A DNA stretch of 64,000 nucleotides from Pseudomonas alloputida (GTDB taxonomy: Bacteria > Pseudomonadota > Gammaproteobacteria > Pseudomonadales > Pseudomonadaceae). The DNA is taken from assembly GCF_021283545.2 (NCBI RefSeq), contig NZ_CP128540.1:965501-1029500 (forward strand), in the 5' to 3' direction. Each line of letters starts with the position of its first letter. Within the stretch, counting starts at the first letter, position 1. Below, one piece after another: positions 18,332 to 28,659 of this stretch. The notes below the pieces were generated by a model that did not search any database, was not told where the DNA came from, and saw only the letters and a list, made by a program, of their open reading frames with translations. The translations under genes and the position numbers were made by a program.

Positions 18332-19365
18332 CAGATCACCTCGACCGCATGGCTCTGTCGCTCGACCAGCTTGCCGATCGGGGACAGTTTCAGGCCCAGT
18401 TCGGCAGCCACGGCGAGGAACTCGGCTTCACCCTCCGGGGCAACAGCTACCAGCAAGCCACCGCTGGTCTGCGGGTCGCACAGCAGGTGCTTCTGGTCGT
18501 CGCTCAGGGCGCTGATCTTGTGCCCGTAGCTGTCGTAGTTGCGCAGGGTTCCACCGGGGATGCAGCCTTCGGCCAGGTAATGGTCGACACTAGGCAGGCG
18601 TGGCACGGCGGCGTAGTTCAGGTGCGCGGTGAGGCCGCTGCCTTCGGCCAGCTCGACCAGGTGGCCGAGCAGGCCGAAGCCGGTGACGTCGGTCATGGCC
18701 TTGACCCCGTCCAGTTTGCCGAAGCGGCTGCCGGGCGTGTTGAGGGTGCACATCCAGTCGCGAGCCAGGCCTTGGTCCTGCACACGCAGCTTGGCCTTCT
18801 TTTCGGCAGTGGTGAGGATGCCGATGCCCAAGGGCTTGGTCAGGTACAGCTGGCAGCCTGCGCTGGCGGTGTCGTTGCGTTTGAGGTGGCGTTTACTGAC
18901 CACCCCGGTGACGGCCAGGCCAAAGATCGGCTCGGGCGCGTCGATCGAGTGGCCGCCGGCCAGCGGGATACCCGCTTCGGCGCACACCGCACGGCCGCCG
19001 CGGATGACTTCGCGGGCGACTTCCGGCGGCAGCACGTTGACCGGCCAACCGAGGATGGCGATGGCCATCAGCGGGTCGCCGCCCATGGCATAGATGTCGC
19101 TGATGGCGTTGGTGGCGGCAATGCGGCCGAAGTCGTAAGGGTCATCGACGATCGGCATGAAGAAGTCGGTGGTCGAGACCACGCCGCGCTCGTCGTCCAG
19201 CGCGTACACTGCTGCATCGTCGCGCGATGCGTTGCCGACCCACAGTTTCGGGTCCAGGGCCTGGGTGCCGCTTTCGGCAAGGATCACGTCCAGCACCTTG
19301 GGGGAGATCTTGCAACCACAGCCGGCGCCATGGCTGTACTGGGTCAGGCGAATCGGCTCGCTCAT
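18331..19365 (-). CDS. selD: Selenide, water dikinase (selenophosphate synthase)
   Basis: The 344-residue enzyme makes selenophosphate from selenide and ATP. The glycine-rich catalytic segment [11 protein letters not shown] has Cys16 and Lys19 (Cys17/Lys20 in E. coli), so the enzyme uses cysteine, not selenocysteine. The [16 protein letters not shown] Asp residues for metal are present. ATG 19365 follows GAGGTG; the in-frame GTG 6 bases upstream falls inside that ribosome site. It heads the selD-selU operon. Confidence 0.96.
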   Translation of the reverse strand: MSEPIRLTQYSHGAGCGCKISPKVLDVILAESGTQALDPKLWVGNASRDDAAVYALDDERGVVSTTDFFMPIVDDPYDFGRIAATNAISDIYAMGGDPLMAIAILGWPVNVLPPEVAREVIRGGRAVCAEAGIPLAGGHSIDAPEPIFGLAVTGVVSKRHLKRNDTASAGCQLYLTKPLGIGILTTAEKKAKLRVQDQGLARDWMCTLNTPGSRFGKLDGVKAMTDVTGFGLLGHLVELAEGSGLTAHLNYAAVPRLPSVDHYLAEGCIPGGTLRNYDSYGHKISALSDDQKHLLCDPQTSGGLLVAVAPEGEAEFLAVAAELGLKLSPIGKLVERQSHAVEVI

Positions 19366-19491
19366 ACGCACCTCTGCAGGTCAAATTGTTGCGCGATTGT
19401 AGCAAAGCTGGCCTTTAGGCCCTTGCCTCTTATAATTCCCGGTGTCGGCAAATGTGTCGGCACTTCCCCGCTATTGAACCGGAGAACACCC

Positions 19492-20346
19492 ATGCTCAAC
19501 CGCCCCCTGGCGCTCGCCGCCGGCCTCGTGCTGTCTTGCTGTGCCGCTGTCGTTCAGGCCGCAGAAACCCTGCGGGTCAGCGCCATCCCCGACGAAGCGC
19601 CGACCGAACTGCAGCGCAAGTTCAAGCCCTTGGGTGAGTACCTGGCCAAGCAACTGGGCATGGAGGTGAAGTTCGTACCCGTGGCGGACTACCCGGCGGT
19701 GGTCGAGTCGCTGGCCGCAGACCGCCTCGATCTGGCCTGGCTGGGGGGCTTCACGTTCGTTCAGGTGCACCTGAAGGACCCGACCGCCACGCCACTGGTA
19801 CAGCGTGAGCAGGACGCACAGTTCACCTCCAAGTTCATCACCGCCAACCCCGACGTGAAGAGCCTGAGCGATCTGAAGGGCAAGTCGTTTGCCTTCGGTT
19901 CCATTTCGTCTACTTCGGGCAGCCTGATGCCGCGTTACTTCATGCTCAAGCAGGACAATATCAAGCCTGAAGAGTACTTCAGCCGCGTGGCCTATTCTGG
20001 CGCCCATGATGCCACCGTGGCCTGGGTGCAGGCTGGCAAGGTCGATGGTGGCGTGCTCAACGCCAGCGTGTGGCAAAAGCTGGTGGATGCCGGCAAGGTC
20101 GACACCACCAAGGTGAAGGTGTTCGCCACAACCCCAACCTACTTCGACTACAACTGGACCGTGCGCGGCAACATGGACCCGGCGTTGAAACAGAAAATCA
20201 AGAAAGCCTTCCTGGACCTCGACCCGAGCAACCCGGAGCATAAGGCGATCCTTGACCTGCAGGCCGCCAGCCGCTTCATCGAGACCAAGCCTGAGAACTA
20301 CAAGGGCACCGAACAAGCTGCACGCGAGGCCGGCCTGCTCAAGTGA
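19492..20346 (+). CDS. Putative selenate ABC transporter, substrate-binding protein
   Basis: The 284-residue PhnD-like periplasmic binding protein has a signal peptide (cleavage after VQA, residue 23). It shows the family segments VPVADYPAVVESLAADRLDLAWLGGF and FGSISSTSGSLMPRYF in spirit (positions about 63-85 and 140-155). A subgroup of this family is annotated as selenate-binding because it sits beside selD, as here, divergent across 126 bases. The GTG start of the ATPase gene overlaps its stop. It was chosen over phosphonate binding because no phn catabolic gene is present. Substrate is inferred from context. Confidence 0.8.
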   Translation: MLNRPLALAAGLVLSCCAAVVQAAETLRVSAIPDEAPTELQRKFKPLGEYLAKQLGMEVKFVPVADYPAVVESLAADRLDLAWLGGFTFVQVHLKDPTATPLVQREQDAQFTSKFITANPDVKSLSDLKGKSFAFGSISSTSGSLMPRYFMLKQDNIKPEEYFSRVAYSGAHDATVAWVQAGKVDGGVLNASVWQKLVDAGKVDTTKVKVFATTPTYFDYNWTVRGNMDPALKQKIKKAFLDLDPSNPEHKAILDLQAASRFIETKPENYKGTEQAAREAGLLK

Positions 20347-21152
20347 CAGCTTCGAATGCGGCAATTCATCTGTACGGTGCCAGCCTGCGCCATGGCCAGG
20401 TACGCGCGCTTGATGCGGTGAGCCTGCGTATCGCGCAGGGCGAGCGTGTCGCCATCATCGGGCCGTCGGGGGCGGGCAAGTCCAGCTTGCTGCACCTGAT
20501 GGCCACGGCCATCCAGCCCAGCAGTGGGCGCCTGGAGTTGCTTGGCGAGCAGCCTTGGGCACTGTCGGCAAGGGCACGCCAGCGACTGCGTGCGCGGGTT
20601 GGCCTGGTGCATCAGTCGCCGCCTTTGCCACCGCGTCAGCGGGTGGTGACTGCCGTACTGGCGGGTCGCCTGGGGCAGTGGGGGACGCTGCGCGGCTTGC
20701 TCAACCTGCTGTATCCCAGCGATGTGCCGGGGGCGCGCCAGGTGTTGGCCGAACTGGGCCTGGCCGACAAGCTGTTCGTGCAGTGTGGGCAGTTGTCCGG
20801 TGGCCAGTTGCAGCGGGTGGGCATTGCTCGGGCGTTGTACCAGCGTCCGCAGGTGCTGCTGACCGACGAACCGGTGTCGGCCATGGACCCGGTGTTGGCC
20901 GACCATAGCCTGGCCTTGCTCAATCGCCATGCGCAGGCCACTGGCGTGACGTTGGTGGCGAGCCTGCACGCCGTAGAGTTGGCGCTGGCGCATTTTCCGC
21001 GGGTGATTGGCATTCGGGAAGGGCAGGTTGTGTTTGACTGCCCGGCCGAAGCGGTCACCGAGCAACTGCTGGACGCGCTATACGCCAACGAACAACTGGC
21101 TCCGCCGCCAACCCAGGGGCCGACCCTGACCGTGCAGATTCCGCGATGCTGA
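20343..21152 (+). CDS. ABC transporter ATPase of the putative selenate importer
   Basis: The 269-residue PhnC-like ATPase has Walker A GPSGAGKSS (about 40-48), a Q-loop in LVHQSPPLPP, the signature LSGGQLQRVGIARAL and Walker B VLLTDEPVSAMDP, with the switch His in SLHAVE. It starts at a GTG overlapping the preceding stop and overlaps the next gene by 7 bases. It energises the two permeases that follow. Confidence 0.88.
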   Translation: MTASNAAIHLYGASLRHGQVRALDAVSLRIAQGERVAIIGPSGAGKSSLLHLMATAIQPSSGRLELLGEQPWALSARARQRLRARVGLVHQSPPLPPRQRVVTAVLAGRLGQWGTLRGLLNLLYPSDVPGARQVLAELGLADKLFVQCGQLSGGQLQRVGIARALYQRPQVLLTDEPVSAMDPVLADHSLALLNRHAQATGVTLVASLHAVELALAHFPRVIGIREGQVVFDCPAEAVTEQLLDALYANEQLAPPPTQGPTLTVQIPRC

Positions 21153-21973
21153 AGGCCGACGCCCGCGACCCCGCGCTGCTGCCACGGTTGCTGCTGGCCC
21201 TGTTGGCGGTAGCAGTACTGTGGCCGGCTATCCAGACAAGCGAACTGAACCCCGGGGTGCTGTTGCAGGCGGATAACCGTCAGCAGATTGCCAGCTTCAC
21301 CAGCGCCTTCTGGCCGCCGGCACATGATGCCGATTTTCTTGCACTGCTGTATGAAGCTACCTTGCAGACCCTGGCCGTGGCGACTGCCGGCATGGCGCTG
21401 GCGTTGTTGTTGGCGATCCCGGCTGGCTTGCTGGCCAGCCGTGCCTTGTCCTTGCGTGCTGCTTCACGCGGCGGGCGGGCCGGGCTCTGGTCGCGACTGT
21501 TGCGCCTGCCGGTGCGTGGGCTACTGATTTTCCTGCGTAGCGTGCCGGAAATCGTCTGGGCGTTGCTGTTCGTGCGCGCTGTGGGGCTGGGGCCGACGGC
21601 GGGCGTACTGGCTATCGCCATCACCTACAGTGGCATGCTCGGCAAGGTTTATGCCGAAATCTTCGAGTCGGTCGACCAGCGCCCGGCGCATGCCTTGTTG
21701 CAGGCGGGCAGTGGCCGGCTGGCGGCGTTTTTCTACGGCATCCTGCCCAATGCTGCCTCCGAAGTGGTGTCGTACACCGTGTACCGCTGGGAGTGCGCGG
21801 TGCGGGCTTCGGTGGTGATGGGCTTTGTCGGTGCTGGCGGGCTGGGTCAGCAGATCGACCTGTCGATGCGCATGTTTGCGGGTGCGCAAGTGGCGAGCAT
21901 GCTGTTGACGTTCTTGTTGCTGGTGATCCTGGCCGACCTGCTCAGCCGCCTGCTGCGCTGGAGGCTGGCATGA
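21146..21973 (+). CDS. ABC transporter permease 1 of the putative selenate importer
   Basis: The 275-residue PhnE-like permease has about six helices. The cytoplasmic EAA-type loop is ESVDQRPAHALLQAGSGRLA, followed by the PhnE-type FFYGILPNAASEVVSYTVYRWE. A large N-terminal periplasmic segment separates helices 1 and 2. The stop overlaps the next start (ATGA). Confidence 0.87.
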   Translation: MLKADARDPALLPRLLLALLAVAVLWPAIQTSELNPGVLLQADNRQQIASFTSAFWPPAHDADFLALLYEATLQTLAVATAGMALALLLAIPAGLLASRALSLRAASRGGRAGLWSRLLRLPVRGLLIFLRSVPEIVWALLFVRAVGLGPTAGVLAIAITYSGMLGKVYAEIFESVDQRPAHALLQAGSGRLAAFFYGILPNAASEVVSYTVYRWECAVRASVVMGFVGAGGLGQQIDLSMRMFAGAQVASMLLTFLLLVILADLLSRLLRWRLA

Positions 21974-22737
21974 ACCGGGTGATCAACTGGGTGTTGCTGG
22001 GCGCCATCGTGGCAGCGGCGGTGGCCTCGTTCGCGTATCTGCAGCTGGACCTGCACGCACTGGTCGGCAATGGCGGGCTGGGGCAGATGGGCGAGTACGC
22101 CGGGCGCTTCCTGCAGCCGGATCTGTCTGCGGGGCACCTCAAGGCGGTGTGGCGCGGGGCGCTGGAAACCCTGGCCATGTCTGGCATGGGCACCTTGTTG
22201 GCAATGGTATTGGGGATGTTGCTGGCACTGCCGGCGGCGGGGCGCTTCGGTTGGCCGTTGCAAGGGGCCGCGCGTTTGCTGCTCAATGCCTTGCGTGCCA
22301 TTCCTGAACTGGTGTGGGCAGCGCTGACTGTGCTGGCGGCTGGGCTGGGGCCGAATGCCGGTACCCTGGCTTTGGCGTTGCACACCGCTGGCGTGCTGGG
22401 GCGTTTGTTTGCCGAGGCGCTTGAGAACGCCCCGCCCGAGCCGGCGGCGGCGATCCGTTTGCAGGGGGGCAGCCAGGTGGCGGCGTTCTGCTTTGGTACC
22501 CTGCCCAACCTGTGGCCGCAGTTGCTGGCCTACAGCTTGTACCGCTGGGAGAACAACATCCGCATGGCCAGCGTGCTCGGCTTCGTCGGGGCGGGCGGGT
22601 TGGGGCAGATGCTGTACACCACCTTGAGCCTGTTCCAGGAGGCCCAGGCCAGCACGGTGATCATCGGTATGCTGGTGTTGGTGTTGCTGGTGGATGTGTC
22701 GAGTGATGTGTTGCGTCAGCGCTACGTGCGGGCCTGA
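21970..22737 (+). CDS. ABC transporter permease 2 of the putative selenate importer
   Basis: The 255-residue paralogue of the preceding permease keeps the same loop (LENAPPEPAAAIRLQGGS) and the LPNLWPQLLAYSLYRWE helix. Two different PhnE-like subunits would form a heterodimeric channel. ATG 21970 overlaps the upstream stop; the frame is open further upstream but only inside the other gene. A GGGCTGC-AAA-GCAGCCC hairpin without a U-tract follows (22748-22764). Confidence 0.87.
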   Translation: MNRVINWVLLGAIVAAAVASFAYLQLDLHALVGNGGLGQMGEYAGRFLQPDLSAGHLKAVWRGALETLAMSGMGTLLAMVLGMLLALPAAGRFGWPLQGAARLLLNALRAIPELVWAALTVLAAGLGPNAGTLALALHTAGVLGRLFAEALENAPPEPAAAIRLQGGSQVAAFCFGTLPNLWPQLLAYSLYRWENNIRMASVLGFVGAGGLGQMLYTTLSLFQEAQASTVIIGMLVLVLLVDVSSDVLRQRYVRA

Positions 22738-22773
22738 CGGAAAGCCCGGGCTGCAAAGCAGCCCCGACATCTC

Positions 22774-23667
22774 TCAGGCGTCTACAGCCTCGGCACACTG
22801 CGCCTCCCGCTGCATCGACTCCAGGTTGCGCTCGATCGTCTCGCATATGGTATCCATCTGGATCTGATGCTCGCTGAACCTGAACGGGCTCTGCAAGTCC
22901 GTGCCGATCCGCTCGATGGCCAGCAACATGAACCCTACCACCGTCGACGCCAGCGGCGTGAACCAGCCCAACGACTCCACAAGCCCCACCGGCACGATCA
23001 GGCAGAACAGGGTGATGAACAGCCGTGGGAAATACACATAGGGGTAGGGCAATGGCGTATTGGCAATCCGCTCCATGCCGCCCTGGGCGTTAGACAGGTC
23101 TACCAGCGTCGACTCCAGCCGCGCCAGACGAATGCTGTCCAGCCGCCCGGCCTGGTATTCCCGCGCCAGCAAGGCTGCCGAGCCGCCGAGAATGTCATTG
23201 GCGAAATTGTTCGAGCGGTTGCGCCGTTCGAACTCCGCCGGGGGGATGAAGGCCATCAGCTCCTCCGGGCAGCTTTCGCCTTTCAAGTGCGCCGCCAGGC
23301 AGTTCACATAGGCGATATGCCGGCGCAGCAGGGTGGCCTTGACCGGGTTCAGGCCGTCATCCGGGTCATCGATCAGCGTCAGCGTCTGCCGGGCGAAGCT
23401 GCGCGAACTGTTCACCAGCGCGCCCCACAGGGTGCGAGCCTCCCACCAGCGGCTGTAGGCGCTGCTGTTGCGAAAACTCACCAGCACCACCAGCGCTGAG
23501 CCCAGCAGGGTCAGCGGGATCAGTGGCAGGGTGAACTTGCTGTTCAAGAACAGCATGAAATCGATGGTGACCAGCACATCCCAGATCAGCAGCCAGAACA
23601 GCGACCAGCCGATATAGCCGATGGTCTTCACCACCAGGCGGTACTTGCGGGCGATGACGTCTTTCAC
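22774..23667 (-). CDS. Bestrophin-family membrane protein
   Basis: The 297-residue protein matches bacterial bestrophins (UPF0187), which form pentameric anion or cation channels. Signatures are FRNSSAYSRWWEARTLWGALVN and a C-terminal FTPLASTVVGFMLLAIERIGTDLQSPF in pieces; four helices are expected. The GTG at 23667 follows GAGG by nine bases and gives the normal family length. The frame is open to a TTG at 23745, but those 26 residues are not bestrophin-like. Confidence 0.85.
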   Translation of the reverse strand: MKDVIARKYRLVVKTIGYIGWSLFWLLIWDVLVTIDFMLFLNSKFTLPLIPLTLLGSALVVLVSFRNSSAYSRWWEARTLWGALVNSSRSFARQTLTLIDDPDDGLNPVKATLLRRHIAYVNCLAAHLKGESCPEELMAFIPPAEFERRNRSNNFANDILGGSAALLAREYQAGRLDSIRLARLESTLVDLSNAQGGMERIANTPLPYPYVYFPRLFITLFCLIVPVGLVESLGWFTPLASTVVGFMLLAIERIGTDLQSPFRFSEHQIQMDTICETIERNLESMQREAQCAEAVDA

Positions 23668-23857
23668 GCGAGGGTACCTCGAAACGCGGGGGATGCAGGA
23701 TGGGACGTCGAGGCTCGTCGAAGGTTCGAGGGTTGAATGTTGCAAGGGATTTTGTAGCTGAAACGAAGGGAAAAATCCGACCGGCCTATCAGGTGTGCCT
23801 GTATTCCTGATTCAGCTCGAAAACGACAGAGTGGTTCGCTTCAATCCTTGAATGGGT

Positions 23858-23873
23858 GTATCCATAAGGATAC
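23858..23873. promoter_or_regulatory. Likely antitoxin operator
   Basis: GTATCC-ATAA-GGATAC is a perfect palindrome 17 bases before the toxin remnant. HTH antitoxins of this family usually autorepress from such sites. Confidence 0.6.
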
Positions 23874-23890
23874 GATTGGGTGACCACTTG

Positions 23891-23989
23891 ATGTTTCTCG
23901 TTGAACAGACGGAAAGCTTTGCCGCTTGGCTACTGCCACCCAAGCCGCCGACATCCAAAGCCAGAAAGCTGCTGAAGGAGATGAAATGA
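23891..23989 (+). pseudogene. Collapsed RelE/HigB-type toxin gene (internal deletion)
   Basis: A 32-codon frame starts MFLVEQTESFAAWL, which is how HI1419-type RelE toxins begin (family normally ~95-100 residues). It ends SKARKLLKEMK, like the toxin C-terminus. The catalytic middle is missing, so both toxin ends are joined in frame. The stop overlaps the antitoxin start (ATGA), so translational coupling is preserved. It is unlikely to be toxic. Confidence 0.65.
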
Positions 23990-24282
23990 GCGAAAAATTG
24001 ATCCCGTTTGATATGGCAGCCTTGTTGAGCAGCGATGAGGCAATCAGTGAATACCTTAGCCAAGTGCTATCAGATGGCGATACCGAGGAAATCATTCGAG
24101 CACTTGGCCATATCGCTCGTGCACGGGGCATGACACATATTGCTACGGAGAGTGGGCTGGGTAGAGAAAGCCTGTACAAGGCGCTGAGCCCTGGCGCGAA
24201 GCCTCGTTTTGACACTGTATTGAGGGTCATTCGTGCTCTGGGGGTGGACCTTCTCGTTCAGCCACATGCAATGACCCGCTGA
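23986..24282 (+). CDS. HTH addiction-module antidote protein (orphan)
   Basis: The 98-residue protein resembles the HI1420-type antidote family. The start EKLIPFDMAALLSSDEAISEYL is typical of the family in pieces, and a helix-turn-helix lies at about 50-80 (MTHIATESGLGRESLYKAL). ATG 23986 follows GGAG and overlaps the remnant toxin stop. With its toxin gutted it is an orphan that could still act as a repressor. Base composition here is less GC-rich than in neighbouring genes, which fits acquisition. Confidence 0.85.
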   Translation: MSEKLIPFDMAALLSSDEAISEYLSQVLSDGDTEEIIRALGHIARARGMTHIATESGLGRESLYKALSPGAKPRFDTVLRVIRALGVDLLVQPHAMTR

Positions 24283-24292
24283 TCCAGTTCGG

Positions 24293-24772
24293 TTAAGTCA
24301 GTATTTGCTTCATCTGCACCAACGCTACCCGCGTGCCATCCCACGCCTGCCGCTCCTCGATGCCGAACGGCATGAAACCCAGTTGTGGATAAAGCAGCAG
24401 GCCGGCGGTGTTGTGATTGAAGCATGACACCCAGACCTCCCGGGCGCTGTACTGCTGGCGGGCGAGGTCGATCATGGCCGTTACCAGATAACGCGCTACA
24501 CCAAGGCCGCGGGCGCCGGGGGCCACCACTACGTTGCCCAGGGCACATAGGCCGCCATTTTCGGCTTTGTAGAAATTGGCGAAGGCCAGGACAGCGCCGT
24601 CACCTTCCACTATCGTGGAGCCGCTGCGTTGGGCTATGGCGTCGCTCAGCTGGTTGGGGGTGAGGGGGTAGGTGGCTTTGGGGAACATGTAGAACAGTTC
24701 GTCCGGGCTCTGCGGGAAGCTGCAGATAACGGGGATGTCTTCTGGCCGGATGGGGCGGTGGGTCAGGTGCAT
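24293..24772 (-). CDS. GNAT-family acetyltransferase
   Basis: The 159-residue protein has the acetyl-CoA loop VVVAPGARGLGVARYLV (about 78-94) and a C-terminal CFNHNTAGLLLYPQLGFMPFG motif. ATG 24772 follows AAGGA. Upstream in-frame codons translate REP DNA (GAGSPAKRP...), a common source of false N-termini here. Its 3' end faces the antitoxin gene 11 bases away. Substrate unknown. Confidence 0.85.
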   Translation of the reverse strand: MHLTHRPIRPEDIPVICSFPQSPDELFYMFPKATYPLTPNQLSDAIAQRSGSTIVEGDGAVLAFANFYKAENGGLCALGNVVVAPGARGLGVARYLVTAMIDLARQQYSAREVWVSCFNHNTAGLLLYPQLGFMPFGIEERQAWDGTRVALVQMKQILT

Positions 24773-24799
24773 GGCAGGTCCTTCTCGCGTTGGCTGGCA

Positions 24800-24892
24800 G
24801 GGCCTCTTCGCGGGTGAACCCGCCCCCACAGGTACTGCACAAGGCTCAAATCCTGTGCAGGCCCTGTAGCGGGTTTACCCGCGAAGAGGCCA
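24800..24892. repeat. Inverted REP pair
   Basis: GGCCTCTTCGCGGGTGAACC at 24800 and its complement ending at 24892 flank ~35 bases of spacer. It lies just upstream of the acetyltransferase and downstream of the protease gene. Confidence 0.85.
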
Positions 24893-24939
24893 TCAGCCTC
24901 ACATCATAGGCCGCTTTCCATCCAACACCGCGCCCCGAT

Positions 24940-25620
24940 TCACGGTTTGGCGGCCACCGCCACGTAGCCTTTGACCGCAGCCGGTGCCTTGGGCTTGGCC
25001 TTGTGCGCCAGCAGGTACTGATAGCGTCGCCATTCCTTGTCGATTTCGCTGAACGACATGAACACGCTGATACGGTCCTTGCCGACCAGGTCCGGGCGCT
25101 TGCCCGCATTGATCTCGTCGGTAGGAATGATGGCCACGTTGATGCCCACCACCTTGCCGTCATCGGCAAACACAGGCCCACCCGACATGCCTTTGGTGAT
25201 CGGGCCGTCATGCACCGAGTAGAAAACACTGCCAGGCGTACCTTCAAGCCGTACCAGCGACGACAGGGCATGGCCCTTGCCCTGCATCGGCATCATGAAA
25301 CTGTTGAAGCCCACCGCCGTCACGGCTTCCCCAGGCACGTACTGGCGCCAGTGCGGCACGCTGCTGGCTTTGTGCTTGAAGAACACTACGTCACCGAGGC
25401 CCTCGTGGACCACGTTGCGCAGGAAGGGGGTGTGTTTGGCGGTTACAGCGTAATCCTCGTTCCACTGGATGGCGCTGGCCATCAGCAACATCGGCAGAGG
25501 GGCACCAGAAGTGACCACGAAAGCCTGACTGTAGACGGGATCTGAAACGTACGACGTTGGCACTCCATTGCACCCACTGAGCAGCATCATTGCCGCCATG
25601 CAGGGCGCGATTGTTTTCAT
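24940..25620 (-). CDS. Trypsin-like serine protease lipoprotein
   Basis: The 226-residue protein has a lipoprotein signal (MMLLSGC, Cys17). The body looks like a small trypsin-fold domain: likely catalytic His63 in VTAKHT, Asp77 in GLGDVVFF and Ser146 in KGMSGGPVF, a classic serine-protease loop. No PDZ domain follows. ATG 25620 was chosen because it gives the signal peptide; an in-frame start 51 bases upstream adds non-signal sequence. Predicted to be membrane-anchored in the periplasm; substrate unknown. Confidence 0.75.
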   Translation of the reverse strand: MKTIAPCMAAMMLLSGCNGVPTSYVSDPVYSQAFVVTSGAPLPMLLMASAIQWNEDYAVTAKHTPFLRNVVHEGLGDVVFFKHKASSVPHWRQYVPGEAVTAVGFNSFMMPMQGKGHALSSLVRLEGTPGSVFYSVHDGPITKGMSGGPVFADDGKVVGINVAIIPTDEINAGKRPDLVGKDRISVFMSFSEIDKEWRRYQYLLAHKAKPKAPAAVKGYVAVAAKP

Positions 25621-25812
25621 GGGACACACATTGCGTGGAGAAAGGGGAGCGCCACTATGGCGAAGTGCCATTACGCTAACAATACTTTCGGAATATATCT
25701 GACGAATGACAGCTTAAGTGCTAGCGCAAGGGGCGGCCAATAGAATGCAGGTATGGGGGGAGGCGCGGGAGTCAGGGGGGCGGCGTCAACGACGTGCGTG
25801 AATCGCAGGCAC

Positions 25813-25841
25813 AAAAAAACCGACCGTAAGGTCGGTTTTTT
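25813..25841 (-). terminator. Terminator of tRNA-Leu
   Basis: ACCGACC-GTAA-GGTCGGT is flanked by A7 on the left and T6 on the right, so it can stop transcription from either side. It lies 8 bases after the tRNA 3' end. Confidence 0.9.
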
Positions 25842-25848
25842 CCGGATT

Positions 25849-25933
25849 TGGTGCCCCGAGGGAGACTCGAACTCCCACTCCTTTCGAAAACGGATTTTGA
25901 ATCCGCCGCGTCTACCAATTCCGCCATCAGGGC
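25849..25933 (-). tRNA. tRNA-Leu (anticodon CAA)
   Basis: The 85-base class II tRNA is on the minus strand. The acceptor GCCCTGA pairs with TCGGGGC before discriminator A and an encoded CCA (complement at 25849-25851). The anticodon loop is TTCAAAA within GCGGA/TCCGT. A long variable arm and the T-loop GTTCGAGTC are present. Confidence 0.96.
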
Positions 25934-25942
25934 GTGGCGCGC

Positions 25943-25971
25943 AGTATAAAGAGGTGCCGCTGGTCGGTCAA
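25943..25971 (-). promoter_or_regulatory. Promoter of tRNA-Leu
   Basis: On the minus strand TTGACC (25971-25966), a 17-base spacer and TATACT (25948-25943) form a strong sigma-70 promoter ending 9 bases before the tRNA 5' end. Confidence 0.88.
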
Positions 25972-26038
25972 TCGGCTTTCATGGTCAATTTTCACACATT
26001 GGGCTAAACTTCCCGGCCCTGCCGAACCGAACATCATC

Positions 26039-28218
<2,180 letters not shown>

Positions 28219-28260
28219 CTGTCCGCATCCATTATTAGAAAATTACATTAGGAGTGCCCA

Positions 28261-28596
28261 ATGAGCTTCTTCATCCCCGCCGCATACGCGGACGCTGCAG
28301 CACCTGCCGCTGGCCCAGCCGGTACCGGCTTCGAGTGGATTTTCCTGGTCGGTTTCCTGGTCATCTTCTACCTGATGATCTGGCGCCCGCAGGCCAAGCG
28401 CGCGAAAGAGCAGAAGAACCTGCTGAGCAACTTGCAGAAAGGTGACGAAGTTGTCACCAACGGCGGCATCGCCGGCAAGATCGTCAAGGTTTCCGATGAC
28501 TTCGTGGTGCTGGAAGTGTCCGACACTGTCGAGCTGAAGTTCCAGAAGGGTGCCATTGCTGCGACCCTGCCAAAAGGTACGCTCAAGGCTATCTGA
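28261..28596 (+). CDS. yajC: Preprotein translocase subunit YajC
   Basis: The 111-residue single-pass membrane protein (helix about 23-40, WIFLVGFLVIFYLMIWRPQ) carries the YajC core KGDEVVTNGGIAGKIVKVSDDFVVLEV in pieces. It associates with SecDF-YidC. AGGAG precedes the ATG. It sits between tgt and secD as in most gammaproteobacteria. Confidence 0.96.
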   Translation: MSFFIPAAYADAAAPAAGPAGTGFEWIFLVGFLVIFYLMIWRPQAKRAKEQKNLLSNLQKGDEVVTNGGIAGKIVKVSDDFVVLEVSDTVELKFQKGAIAATLPKGTLKAI

Positions 28597-28619
28597 GTTA
28601 CCGGTTTTATTTTCCAGTC

Positions 28620-28638
28620 GGGGCGCGCAACGCGCCCC
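28620..28638 (+). other. Intergenic hairpin between yajC and secD
   Basis: GGGGCGCG-CAA-CGCGCCCC is a perfect 8-bp stem without a U-tract. It lies in the middle of the operon and may tune yajC/secD ratios or mRNA decay. Confidence 0.55.
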
Positions 28639-28659
28639 GCGTCTTGAACGGGCGGCGTG

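Noticed and set aside
18331..19365. Selenocysteine (in-frame TGA) in selD
   Set aside because: The catalytic position is an ordinary cysteine codon in HGAGCGCKI.
18349..19491. Long plus-strand extension upstream of the selenate-type binding protein
   Set aside because: It lies opposite selD; the real protein begins with a signal peptide at 19492.
19492..22737. Phosphonate uptake operon (phnDCEE)
   Set aside because: No C-P lyase or phosphonatase genes are near, while selD is adjacent, so the selenate-type assignment is better supported.
23668..23745. 26-residue N-terminal extension of the bestrophin from a TTG
   Set aside because: It has no similarity to the family, and a GTG with a good ribosome site follows.
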